Below are positions 33,859-42,884 of a stretch of 56,875 nt of DNA, piece by piece (position 1 is the stretch's first letter; the number at the start of each line of letters is the position of its first letter). The position numbers and the translations under genes are program-made. The stretch lies in assembly GCF_934371575.1 (NCBI RefSeq), contig NZ_CAKRNY010000021.1:1-56875 (forward strand), in the 5' to 3' direction. The notes under the pieces are model-generated. The model did not search any database. It was not told the DNA's origin and was given only the letters and a program-made list of their open reading frames with translations. The stretch is from an uncultured Blautia sp. (GTDB lineage Bacteria; Bacillota; Clostridia; Lachnospirales; Lachnospiraceae).

Positions 33859-34698
33859 ATGATTGAAATAGGAAAAAAACAGAAGCTTATTGTGGTAAAA
33901 ACCGTAGATTTCGGTGTTTACCTTGCAGAAGATAAAAATGCAGGGCAGGAAGACAGAGTGCTTCTTCCCGGGAAACAGGTTCCAGAAGGAACCAGAGAAG
34001 GTGATACTCTGGATGTATTTATTTACAAAGATTCCAGAGACCGTCTTATCGCTACGACCAGAGAGCCTCTTCTTCAGGTTGGACAGACCGCAGTTCTGAA
34101 GGTACTTCAGGTAACCAGGATCGGTGCGTTCCTTGACTGGGGACTTGAGAAAGACCTGCTCCTTCCATACCATGAGCAGACCAGCAGAGTAAGAGAAGGA
34201 CAGGAGTGCCTGGTAGCTCTTTATGTGGACAAGAGCAGTCGCCTTTGTGCTACCATGAAGGTATATCACTATCTTTCCACCAGAACTCCATACGTAGCAG
34301 GTGATTCCGTGAAAGGCCGCGTCTACGAGATCAGCGACCGTTTCGGTGTTTTCGTAGCAGTGGATGACAAATACTCTGCCCTGATCCCAGCCAGAGAAGC
34401 AAACGGCAAATATCGCCCGGGCGAAGTCCTTGACCTTCGTGTTTCCGAGGTGAAAGAGGATGGTAAGATGAATGTCACCGACCGTCAGAAAGCCTATATT
34501 CAGATAAATGAAGATGCAGAGAGCGTTTTCAGTGTTATTGAAGAATTTGCAGGTGTTCTTCCATTTGACGACAAAGCCTCACCAGAAGTTATCAAACGGG
34601 AATTTGGCCTTAGTAAAAATGCCTTCAAACGCGCTGTGGGACACCTTCTGAAAGAAGGGAAAATCGAAATTAAAGATCGGCGTATTTATAAAAAATAA
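33859..34698 (+). CDS. cvfB: S1 RNA-binding protein, CvfB/YitL family
   Basis: 279 residues. Three S1-like OB folds in a row (about 1-65, 70-135 with VTRIGAFLDWGLEKDLLLP, and 145-210 with DRFGVFVAVDD) are followed by a winged-helix C-terminus (about 220-279, REFGLSKNAFKRAVGHLLKE). This order is that of CvfB, an RNA-binding regulator affecting virulence genes in Staphylococcus. In gut commensals the role is not known. A GGAGAA ribosome site is present. It ends at a strong terminator before dnaE. Confidence 0.88.
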   Translation: MIEIGKKQKLIVVKTVDFGVYLAEDKNAGQEDRVLLPGKQVPEGTREGDTLDVFIYKDSRDRLIATTREPLLQVGQTAVLKVLQVTRIGAFLDWGLEKDLLLPYHEQTSRVREGQECLVALYVDKSSRLCATMKVYHYLSTRTPYVAGDSVKGRVYEISDRFGVFVAVDDKYSALIPAREANGKYRPGEVLDLRVSEVKEDGKMNVTDRQKAYIQINEDAESVFSVIEEFAGVLPFDDKASPEVIKREFGLSKNAFKRAVGHLLKEGKIEIKDRRIYKK

Positions 34699-34706
34699 CA
34701 AAACCC

Positions 34707-34749
34707 GCATACCATATTGGAACTCTAAAATATGGTATGCTGTTTTTTT
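34707..34749 (+). terminator. Terminator in front of dnaE
   Basis: A perfect 12-base stem (34707-34718 with 34729-34740), loop GGAACTCTAA, then TGTTTTTTT. It ends only 18 bases before the dnaE ATG, so it leaves no room for a separate promoter. The loop base run CTCTAAA (34723-34729) can pair with TTTAGAG (34747-34753), which would oppose the stop stem. Confidence 0.8.
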
Positions 34750-34766
34750 AGAGAAGGAGATTTACA

Positions 34767-37700
34767 ATGGCATTTACCCACCTTCATGTCCACACCGAAT
34801 ACTCGTTGCTGGACGGTTCCAATAAAATAAAAGAATACGTTGCCCGTGTGAAGGAGCTTGGGATGGACAGCGCGGCTATTACAGACCACGGTGTCATGTA
34901 CGGCGTTATTGATTTTTACCGGGCAGCAAGAGCAGCCGGAATCAATCCTATTCTGGGCTGCGAGGTTTACGTTGCCCCCGGTTCCCGCTTTGACAGGGAG
35001 ATTGGCAGCGGCGACGATCGTTACTACCATCTGGTACTTCTTGCTGAGAACAATCAGGGCTATCAAAACCTTATGAAAATCGTATCCAAAAGCTTTAAAG
35101 AAGGCTTTTACTATAAACCAAGGGTAGACCTGGATCTTCTCCGGGAATATCACGAAGGCCTGATTGCCTTAAGCGCCTGCCTGGCTGGAGAAGTAGCCCG
35201 TTTCCTGAACAGGGGCATGTATCCGGATGCTAAGAAAGCGGCTCTTCGTTATCAGGAAATTTTCGGAGAGGGCAATTTTTATCTGGAGCTTCAGGATCAT
35301 GGAATTCCGGAACAGCAGAATGTAAACCAGCAGCTGATCCGCATGCATCAGGAGACCGGAATTGAGCTGGTTGCCACCAATGATGTTCACTACACCTATA
35401 AAGAGGATGCAGATCCCCATGATATCCTGCTCTGCCTGCAGACCGGGAAAAAGCTGTCCGATACAGACCGTATGCGCTATGAAGGCGGCCAGTATTATGT
35501 GAAATCAGAAGAAGAGATGGCTGCACTTTTTCCATATGCACTGGAGGCATTGGAGAATACTCACAAGATTGCACAGCGCTGTCATGTGGAAATTGAGTTT
35601 GGTGTTACCAAGCTGCCAAGATTTGATGTGCCGGAGGGCTACACCTCCTGGGAATATCTGAATAAGCTTTGCTTCGAAGGACTTGAGCGTCTGTATGATC
35701 CGGTTACGCCACAGCTTCGGGAACGGCTGGAATATGAGCTGAATACCATCAAAAATATGGGATACGTGGATTACTTCCTTATTGTATGGGATTTTATCCA
35801 CTATGCCCGCAGCAATGGCATTGAGGTTGGTCCGGGACGAGGCTCTGCCGCAGGAAGTATTGTGGCGTACACCCTTGGAATCACACTATTGGATCCGATC
35901 AGATATGATCTTCTGTTTGAGCGATTCCTGAATCCGGAGCGTGTATCCATGCCGGATATTGATGTGGATTTCGGTTTTGAGCGGAGACAGGAGGTAATCG
36001 ATTACGTTGTACGCAAATATGGCAAAGACTGCGTGGTTCAGATCGTCACTTTTGGTACCCTGGCAGCCCGCGGTGTTATTCGCGATGTGGGACGTGTCCT
36101 TGATATGCCCTACGCGCAGGTTGACACCATTGCCAAAATGGTACCTGCCAAGATCCCAAATGTGAAGCTGGTAACAATCGATAAGGCTATGGAAGCGAAT
36201 CCGGAGTTAAAAAAGGCGTATGACGAGCAGCCTGACATTCACCATCTGATCGATATGGCCAAACGCCTTGAAGGCCTTCCAAGACACACTTCCATGCATG
36301 CTGCCGGCGTAGTGATCAGCCAGAAGGATGTTTCGGAGTATGTACCGCTTTCCAGAGCTCAGGACGGAACCATTGTCACCCAGTTTGTTATGACCACACT
36401 GGAAGAGCTGGGACTTCTGAAAATGGATTTTCTTGGTCTTCGAACCCTGACTGTTATCAATAACGCAGTAAAAAACGTAAAGAAGAATTATGGCATATCT
36501 CTTGATATGCAAAAAATAGATTACAATGACCAGAAGGTACTGGATTCCCTTGGAACAGGCCGTACGGACGGCGTTTTCCAGCTGGAGAGCGGCGGAATGA
36601 AGGGCTTTATGAAGGAACTGAAGCCTCACAGCCTGGAGGATGTGATCGCCGGAATTTCCCTGTACCGTCCGGGTCCCATGGATTTCATCCCGCAGTACAT
36701 CCGTGGTAAAAACCGCCCAGACACTATTCACTATGACTGTCCTCAGCTTGAGCCGATCCTGAAAGCCACACATGGCTGTATCGTGTACCAGGAGCAGGTT
36801 ATGCAGATCGTGCAGAGCCTTGCCGGATTTACACTGGGACGAAGCGACCTTCTCCGCCGAGCCATGTCAAAGAAGAAGCTGAGCGTTATGGAAAAAGAGC
36901 GTCAGGCTTTTGTGTACGGAAATGAAGAAGAAGGTGTTCCGGGCTGTATAAAAAATGGAATTGATGAGAAGGTAGCCAACAAGATTTATGACGAGATGAT
37001 TGATTTTGCACAGTATGCATTCAACAAATCCCATGCTGCGGCATACGCCTATGTTACCTACCAGACCGCGTTCCTGAAATATTATTATCCGGTAGAATAT
37101 ATGGCTGCGCTGATGACCTCCGTTATCGACAAACCAACCAAGGTTGCCGAGTATATTCAGGTCTGCCGTCAGATGAACATTCCTATTTTACCGCCGGATA
37201 TCAACAAGGGAGAATACGGCTTTTCTGTATTGGAGGGTTCCATACTCTATGCCCTTTCCGCAATCAAAAGTGTAGGCCGTCCGGTAATTGAGGCAATTGT
37301 ATCAGAGCGAAAGGAACATGGTGAATATCTTTCCCTGAAGAATTTTATTGAGCGGAATATCGAAACTGTAAATAAACGCGCCATTGAGAATTTTATCAAG
37401 GCAGGTGCGCTGGATTGCCTGGAAGGAAACCGTCACCAGAAGATGATCGTTTTCGGCCAGATCGTGGATGATATTTCCCGGAATAAAAAGCAGTCCATGG
37501 CAGGACAGCTCAGTCTTTTTGACATTGCCAGTGAAGAGGACAAAAAAGAGTTTGAAATCCGTATGCCGAATCTGGAGGAATACGATAAGGAGACCATTTT
37601 GGCTTATGAAAAAGAAGTTTTGGGCATTTACCTGAGTGGACATCCTCTGGACCGTTACAGAAATATGATGGAGAAAATTATTTCTGCGAGAACCATTGAT

Positions 37701-38267
37701 TTCCAGCCTTCGGACGACGAGGACAATGAAACCGGCGGCTCAGATGAGAATAAGGTCCGTGATAATCAAAAGGTGATCATCGGCGGAATGATTACAGAAA
37801 AAAATATAAAATACACCAAGACAAATAAAGTTATGGCGTTTCTCACAGTGGAGGATCTGCTTGGAACAGTAGAGGTTATGGTTTTCCCGCGGGACTACGA
37901 GAAATGGCAGCACATGATAAACGAGGATGACAGGGTATTTATCCAGGGACGTGTATCCGCAGAGGATGACAAGGCCAGCAAGCTGATCCTGGAAAAGGTA
38001 CGGCCCTTCTCCGATATTCCGAGAGAGCTCTGGATCCAGTTTGAGAGTAAGGATGATTACAGTCAGAAAGAAAAAGGGCTTCTGGAGGATCTCCGGAATT
38101 CTCAGGGTACAGACACTGTCGTTATTTATCTGAAAGATGTAAAAGCAATGAAAAAACTGTCTGCTGCATACCATGTAAATCTGCAGGATGAATGGCTTGC
38201 ACAGATGAGTGAAAAATATGGTGAAGGCAATGTACGGGTTGTAGAAAGAGCTCTGAAAACGCTTTAA
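34767..38267 (+). CDS. dnaE: DNA polymerase III subunit alpha (DnaE)
   Basis: 1166 residues. PHP domain at the start (HVHTEYSLLDGSNKIKEY, AAITDHGVMYG). The C-family polymerase core carries catalytic aspartates in MPDIDVDF (about 394-401) and GPGRGSAAGS. Helix-hairpin-helix and OB-fold regions follow (about 985-1080; VIIGGMITEKNIKYTKTN). Full family length, with no inserted exonuclease, so it is DnaE and not PolC. GAAGGAG precedes the ATG. In Firmicutes DnaE works with PolC, extending primers on the lagging strand. Confidence 0.97.
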   Translation: MAFTHLHVHTEYSLLDGSNKIKEYVARVKELGMDSAAITDHGVMYGVIDFYRAARAAGINPILGCEVYVAPGSRFDREIGSGDDRYYHLVLLAENNQGYQNLMKIVSKSFKEGFYYKPRVDLDLLREYHEGLIALSACLAGEVARFLNRGMYPDAKKAALRYQEIFGEGNFYLELQDHGIPEQQNVNQQLIRMHQETGIELVATNDVHYTYKEDADPHDILLCLQTGKKLSDTDRMRYEGGQYYVKSEEEMAALFPYALEALENTHKIAQRCHVEIEFGVTKLPRFDVPEGYTSWEYLNKLCFEGLERLYDPVTPQLRERLEYELNTIKNMGYVDYFLIVWDFIHYARSNGIEVGPGRGSAAGSIVAYTLGITLLDPIRYDLLFERFLNPERVSMPDIDVDFGFERRQEVIDYVVRKYGKDCVVQIVTFGTLAARGVIRDVGRVLDMPYAQVDTIAKMVPAKIPNVKLVTIDKAMEANPELKKAYDEQPDIHHLIDMAKRLEGLPRHTSMHAAGVVISQKDVSEYVPLSRAQDGTIVTQFVMTTLEELGLLKMDFLGLRTLTVINNAVKNVKKNYGISLDMQKIDYNDQKVLDSLGTGRTDGVFQLESGGMKGFMKELKPHSLEDVIAGISLYRPGPMDFIPQYIRGKNRPDTIHYDCPQLEPILKATHGCIVYQEQVMQIVQSLAGFTLGRSDLLRRAMSKKKLSVMEKERQAFVYGNEEEGVPGCIKNGIDEKVANKIYDEMIDFAQYAFNKSHAAAYAYVTYQTAFLKYYYPVEYMAALMTSVIDKPTKVAEYIQVCRQMNIPILPPDINKGEYGFSVLEGSILYALSAIKSVGRPVIEAIVSERKEHGEYLSLKNFIERNIETVNKRAIENFIKAGALDCLEGNRHQKMIVFGQIVDDISRNKKQSMAGQLSLFDIASEEDKKEFEIRMPNLEEYDKETILAYEKEVLGIYLSGHPLDRYRNMMEKIISARTIDFQPSDDEDNETGGSDENKVRDNQKVIIGGMITEKNIKYTKTNKVMAFLTVEDLLGTVEVMVFPRDYEKWQHMINEDDRVFIQGRVSAEDDKASKLILEKVRPFSDIPRELWIQFESKDDYSQKEKGLLEDLRNSQGTDTVVIYLKDVKAMKKLSAAYHVNLQDEWLAQMSEKYGEGNVRVVERALKTL

Positions 38268-38473
38268 AGTGAAGAATCAGACAGGCATATGGAAAATTAT
38301 GGTAAAATCACGGAAAACAGGGTGTAATTTCGGCAATTACTTAAGGAAAGAGTCTTGAAAAACCTTTGAAAATGCTATAAACTAATGCTGAATATGTGTA
38401 TAGAAAAACGAGGGCGTTTCCACTGAATATGGAGACATAGCTCACGACGATTCATAAGATGGAGGAGATTATT

Positions 38474-39463
38474 ATGGCAGAAAACAAAATTAAGACCATT
38501 GGTGTCCTTACCAGCGGCGGTGACGCACCTGGAATGAATGCTGCAATCCGTGCAGTGGTAAGACGTGGACTTTCCAGCGGACTTAAGGTAAAAGGAATTC
38601 AGAAGGGCTATAACGGCCTTTTAAATGAAGAAATCATCGATATGACAGCAAGAGATGTATCCGACACAATTGAGCGTGGAGGAACAATCCTTTACACTGC
38701 AAGATGTGCTGAGTTCCGTACAGCGGAAGGACAGCAGCGTGGTGCAGAAATCTGCCGCAAGCATGGTATTGACGGACTTGTCGTAATCGGTGGAGACGGT
38801 TCCTTTGCAGGTGCCCAGAAGCTTGCTAACCTTGGAATCAATACAATTGGTATTCCTGGAACCATCGACCTTGATATTGCATGTACAGAGTATACCATTG
38901 GTTTTGACACTGCTGTTAATACTGCTATGGAAGCAATCGATAAGGTACGTGATACCTCTACTTCTCATGAGAGATGCAGTATCATCGAGGTTATGGGACG
39001 TGGAGCAGGATGGCTGGCACTGTGGTGCGGTATCGCCAACGGAGCTGAGGATGTTCTGATTCCGGAGAAATATGATTATGATGAGCAGAAGCTGATCAAT
39101 AATATTATTGAGAGCCGTAAGATGGGCAAGAAGCATCACATCATTATCAATGCAGAGGGTATTGGTCATTCACAGGCTATGGCAACCCGTATTGAGGCTG
39201 CTACAGGAATTGAGACACGTGCTACAATTCTCGGTCACATGCAGCGTGGTGGAAGTCCTACATGTAAGGACCGTGTATATGCATCCATGATGGGCGCTAT
39301 GGCAGTAGACCTTCTTCTTCAGGGCAAGAAGAGCCGTGTTGTTGGATATCGCCATGGTGATTTCGTTGACTTCGATATTAATGAAGCTCTCGCAATGGAG
39401 AAGAGTGTAACTCCATACATGTGGGAGGTTTGTGAGTCCCTTTCTCATAACTACAGGAAATAA
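38474..39463 (+). CDS. pfkA: ATP-dependent 6-phosphofructokinase
   Basis: 329 residues. Phosphorylates fructose 6-phosphate in glycolysis. GGDAPGMNAAIRAVV at the ATP site, GGDGS (the Gly that marks ATP rather than pyrophosphate use), the catalytic loop GIPGTIDLDI, and MGRGAGWLALW. The catalytic aspartates are kept, but the usual Asn of TIDNDI is Leu. The ATG at 38474 follows GGAGGAG; a second ATG at 38459 is in frame with no ribosome site. The 206-base gap upstream holds a likely promoter (TATAAA near 38387, weak -35). Confidence 0.95.
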   Translation: MAENKIKTIGVLTSGGDAPGMNAAIRAVVRRGLSSGLKVKGIQKGYNGLLNEEIIDMTARDVSDTIERGGTILYTARCAEFRTAEGQQRGAEICRKHGIDGLVVIGGDGSFAGAQKLANLGINTIGIPGTIDLDIACTEYTIGFDTAVNTAMEAIDKVRDTSTSHERCSIIEVMGRGAGWLALWCGIANGAEDVLIPEKYDYDEQKLINNIIESRKMGKKHHIIINAEGIGHSQAMATRIEAATGIETRATILGHMQRGGSPTCKDRVYASMMGAMAVDLLLQGKKSRVVGYRHGDFVDFDINEALAMEKSVTPYMWEVCESLSHNYRK

Positions 39464-39469
39464 TACAGA

Positions 39470-39510
39470 AATTGCGGTTCACCTTGTTCTTATGCAGGTG
39501 AACCGTAATT
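39470..39510 (+). other. Intercistronic hairpin between pfkA and ktrB
   Basis: A 15-base stem (39470-39484 with 39496-39510, one G-U) without a U-tract, 13 bases before the ktrB ATG and overlapping the approach to its ribosome site. It may protect the pfkA 3' end or limit ktrB translation. Confidence 0.5.
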
Positions 39511-39523
39511 ATAAAGGAAGTTT

Positions 39524-40915
39524 ATGTTTATTCAAAAACTGCAATATAAATTGCATAAACTGAATACGGCACAGATCATTACCCTCAGCTTTGCGGGGGT
39601 AATTTTTGTAGGAGGACTCATTTTGTGGCTTCCCATCTGTGCTGCGGCAGGCCAGACCACTTCGTTTACAGACGCTATGTTTACAGCCACTACCTGTGTG
39701 TGTGTGACCGGTCTTGTGACCGTGGTGACAGCCACGCACTGGAGCCTGATCGGCAAGCTGATAATACTTCTGCTGATACAGATTGGCGGAATCGGCCTGA
39801 TCGCTGTTGCCAATATTATCTTCATTTCTCTGAACAGAAAAATCAGCCTGAGAAATCGCAGAAGGATCCAGGAATCTTATAATCTGGAGCAGATGTCCGG
39901 GCTTGTAAAAGTGGTAAAAAAGGTGGTTTTCTGCGTATTTGCAGCGGAGGGAATCGGAGCAGCAGGCTATGCAATCCGTTTTGTTCCCCAGTTCGGGCTT
40001 GTGGAGGGACTGGCGCAGGCAGTGTTTACCGCTGTTTCAGCCTTTTGTAATGCAGGAATCGACCTGCTGGGCGAAAATAGTCTGGCGCCTTATGTGACAG
40101 ACCCTGTTGTGAATATTACCACGGTGGTACTTGTCATTGCTTCTGGTCTTGGGTTTACTGTATGGTGGGATCTTGGAGGCAAGCTTAAGATGATTTTCCA
40201 GAAGAAGCTTTCACCGAAAAGATTTTTCAAAACCCTTCGTCTGCAAAGTAAGATTGTGCTGGTAACAACAGGACTTCTTCTTGTGGGAGGAGCCTTATTT
40301 ATTTTTCTGTTTGAGTTCCACAATCCGGATACTCTGGGCAATCTGTCAGCAGGACAGAAGCTTATGGCAGCTGTTTTCCAGTCGGTGACTACCAGAACCG
40401 CTGGATTTTTCACAGTAGACCAGGCGGCACTGACAAGCGGAAGCGTGATGATCTGTCTGTTTCTCATGCTGGTGGGAGGTTCTCCGATGGGAACTGCCGG
40501 CGGAGTGAAGACTACCACACTTGCAGTACTCTTTCTCAGCATCATTACAAACCTTCGTGGAAAAAAGGACGTGGAAGCCTTTGGAAGAAAGATCCGCAGC
40601 ACCTATGTCCGTTCTGCGCTGGTGGTAGTGGGAATGGCAGTTGGCGTATTGTTTGTCTCCGTTCTTGGTATATTTGCTGTCATGCCGGAAGCACCGTTTA
40701 TTGATGTGCTTTATGAACTGACTTCTGCGGTTGGAACAGTCGGTCTTTCAAGAGGTCTTACTTCTGTTATGAATACACCGGCCAAGTGGATCGTGATTTT
40801 TACCATGTATCTCGGAAGAATCGGACCGCTGACACTGGGTGGAGCAGTTGTGTCACGGGCACAGAGCCGCTCAGAGAAGGTATATCTTGCGGAAGAAAAT
40901 ATTATGATAGGATAA
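39524..40915 (+). CDS. Potassium uptake protein, TrkH/KtrB family
   Basis: 463 residues with about ten spans and four P-loop-like repeats: TTCVCVTGL (about 56-64), FTAVSAFCNAGIDLLG, QSVTTRTAGF and ELTSAVGTVGLSRGL. In each, a Gly marks the selectivity filter. This is the ion-conducting part of Ktr/Trk systems. The NAD-binding gating subunit is encoded 36 bases downstream. Confidence 0.93.
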   Translation: MFIQKLQYKLHKLNTAQIITLSFAGVIFVGGLILWLPICAAAGQTTSFTDAMFTATTCVCVTGLVTVVTATHWSLIGKLIILLLIQIGGIGLIAVANIIFISLNRKISLRNRRRIQESYNLEQMSGLVKVVKKVVFCVFAAEGIGAAGYAIRFVPQFGLVEGLAQAVFTAVSAFCNAGIDLLGENSLAPYVTDPVVNITTVVLVIASGLGFTVWWDLGGKLKMIFQKKLSPKRFFKTLRLQSKIVLVTTGLLLVGGALFIFLFEFHNPDTLGNLSAGQKLMAAVFQSVTTRTAGFFTVDQAALTSGSVMICLFLMLVGGSPMGTAGGVKTTTLAVLFLSIITNLRGKKDVEAFGRKIRSTYVRSALVVVGMAVGVLFVSVLGIFAVMPEAPFIDVLYELTSAVGTVGLSRGLTSVMNTPAKWIVIFTMYLGRIGPLTLGGAVVSRAQSRSEKVYLAEENIMIG

Positions 40916-40951
40916 ATGATGGGATATCAAACATCATAGAGGAGATTAGAA

Positions 40952-41608
40952 ATGAAGGGAAAATCCTTTGCAGTCATTGGTCTGGGACAGTTTGGACTTA
41001 CACTTGCCAGAGAGTTGGCGAATAGCGATTGCGATGTGCTGGCGATTGATGACAAAGATGAAAATATCCAGGAAATTGCAGATGAAGTTACCTATGCAGT
41101 CCGCGCAGATGTGCGCGAGCCTGGAATACTGAAATCCCTGGGTGTACAGAACGTAGACGTTGCCATCATTGCAGTGGCAGAAAATATAGAGGCCAGTATT
41201 ACTGCGACCATGCAGGTGAAGGATCTGGGTGTACCGCTTGTTCTGGCAAAAGCATTGAATTCACTTCATGGCCGTATTCTGGAGAAGATTGGTGCAGATC
41301 AGGTGATTTATCCGGAGCGCTCCATGGGAGTGCGTGTTGCGCGTAATCTTACGGAGGGAGGCTTTGAAGATGTATTTGAGCTTTCCACAGAGTTCAGTAT
41401 GGCAGAATTCCGGATTCCAGAAGAATGGGTTGGAAAAAGCCTGGCAGAGATCAAAACCCGTGAGAAATATAATATAAACATGGTTGCAGTGAAGCATGGA
41501 GATTCTGTGAATGTGAATCTGGAGCCTACGAAGAAGCTGGAATCAGGCTGTGTTCTGGTTGCAGTTGGAAAGAACGAGGATCTGAAGCAGTTCAGGAAGC
41601 CTCTTTGA
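40952..41608 (+). CDS. Potassium uptake regulator, TrkA/KtrA family
   Basis: 218 residues. The N-terminal RCK domain starts FAVIGLGQFGLTLARELAN, a Rossmann GxGxxG nucleotide site, with Asp in AIDDKDEN. A C-terminal RCK_C domain (about 135-218) follows. It forms the gating ring on KtrB. An AGGAG-like site lies before the ATG. Its stop overlaps the region where the next gene's ribosome site lies. Confidence 0.93.
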   Translation: MKGKSFAVIGLGQFGLTLARELANSDCDVLAIDDKDENIQEIADEVTYAVRADVREPGILKSLGVQNVDVAIIAVAENIEASITATMQVKDLGVPLVLAKALNSLHGRILEKIGADQVIYPERSMGVRVARNLTEGGFEDVFELSTEFSMAEFRIPEEWVGKSLAEIKTREKYNINMVAVKHGDSVNVNLEPTKKLESGCVLVAVGKNEDLKQFRKPL

Positions 41609-41622
41609 TGCGAGGAGAATTT

Positions 41623-42405
41623 ATGATAACCAGTGCAAATAATACACAGGTAAAAAATATCATACAGTTAAATCAGAAAGCCAAAGCCCGCAGAGAACAG
41701 GGGCTGTTTGTGGCAGAAGGACGGAAGATGTTTGGTGAAGCTCCCAGAGACTGGATTTCCAGGGTTTATGTGACGGAATCACTGACCGGGGATCAGGAAC
41801 TGATGGAGCAGGTGATGATGCTTCCGGAGGAAAAAAGAGAAGTGGTAGCAGACAATGTTTTCCGGCAGATGTGCGATACCAAAACACCTCAGGGAATTCT
41901 TACTGTGCTGAAGAAACCGGTCTGGACCGCACAGGACATTCTCAAGGGGGATGCACCTCTTGTAATGGTCCTTGAAGATCTTCAGGATCCGGGAAACGCG
42001 GGAACCATTTTCCGAACCGGAGAGGGCGCTGGCGTTTCCGGTGTTTTTCTTACAAAAACCAGCGTGGACATAACCAATCCGAAAGTAATCCGCTCCACAA
42101 TGGGATCCATTTACAGAATGCCTTTTCTATATGTGGAGGATGTGGTATCATTAAAGACAGAACTGGAACGAAAGGGTATCCGTACCTTTGCAGCTCATCT
42201 GAAAGGACGAAATTCCTATGAGCAGGAGAACTATCAGGGCGGCACAGCATTCTTCATTGGAAATGAAGGAAACGGACTGACAGAAGAGGCAGCAGAAGCA
42301 GCCGACTGTCTCATCCGGATCCCTATGTGCGGCAAGGTGGAATCTCTGAATGCAGCTATGGCTGCCGGAATCCTGATGTATGAGGCTGCAAGGCAGAGGC
42401 GTTAA
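41623..42405 (+). CDS. SpoU/TrmH family RNA 2'-O-methyltransferase
   Basis: 260 residues. N-terminal substrate-binding part (ITSANNTQVKNIIQLNQKAKAR..LFVAEG) and a C-terminal knotted methyltransferase (VLEDLQDPGNAGTIFRTGEGAG; FFIGNEGNGLTEE; IPMCGKVESLNAAMAAGIL), the three SpoU motifs. It resembles 23S rRNA methyltransferases such as RlmB/TsnR-type enzymes. ATG 41623 has GAGGAGA; an ATG at 41608 is also in frame. Confidence 0.92.
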   Translation: MITSANNTQVKNIIQLNQKAKARREQGLFVAEGRKMFGEAPRDWISRVYVTESLTGDQELMEQVMMLPEEKREVVADNVFRQMCDTKTPQGILTVLKKPVWTAQDILKGDAPLVMVLEDLQDPGNAGTIFRTGEGAGVSGVFLTKTSVDITNPKVIRSTMGSIYRMPFLYVEDVVSLKTELERKGIRTFAAHLKGRNSYEQENYQGGTAFFIGNEGNGLTEEAAEAADCLIRIPMCGKVESLNAAMAAGILMYEAARQRR

Positions 42406-42418
42406 AAGGGGGAGTCTT

Positions 42419-42853
42419 ATGGAACCAATCATGTGGCTGGGAATCCTGGCATTGTTTCTGGTTATTGAGGGGCTTACCACAGCACTTACCACCATCTGGT
42501 TTGCAGGAGGTGCGCTTGCAGCAGCGATCGCAGCCGGCATGGGGCTGAGTATTGTGCCGCAGCTTCTTCTGTTTTTCTGTGTTTCTCTGGTGCTGCTGTT
42601 TTTTACAAGACCGGCAGCTCTGAAGCTTATGAGAAAAGACACAGAGAAAACAAATGTGGAAGGTCTTCTTGGGAAAAATGCTGTTGTGATCCAGAAGATC
42701 GATAATCTGGCCCAGACCGGTCAGGTCCGCATCAACGATATTGAATGGATGGCCCGGACATCCGATGACAGCGTAACAATTCCGGTTGGAACTGTAGTAG
42801 AGATAGAAGCGGTTCATGGCGTAAAGCTGATTGTAAAACCAGGCAGGCCATGA
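42419..42853 (+). CDS. NfeD-like membrane protein
   Basis: 144 residues. Two or three N-terminal spans (about 1-65), then a soluble OB fold (about 80-144; GLLGKNAVVIQKIDN, VGTVVEIEAVHGVKLIVKPG). Short NfeD proteins partner with the SPFH protein coded next door. AAAGGGGGAG precedes ATG 42419; a longer frame to 42380 overlaps the methyltransferase gene. Confidence 0.9.
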   Translation: MEPIMWLGILALFLVIEGLTTALTTIWFAGGALAAAIAAGMGLSIVPQLLLFFCVSLVLLFFTRPAALKLMRKDTEKTNVEGLLGKNAVVIQKIDNLAQTGQVRINDIEWMARTSDDSVTIPVGTVVEIEAVHGVKLIVKPGRP

Positions 42854-42884
42854 CGCAGAACAAAGCAGAACAGGAGGCGTAAAT

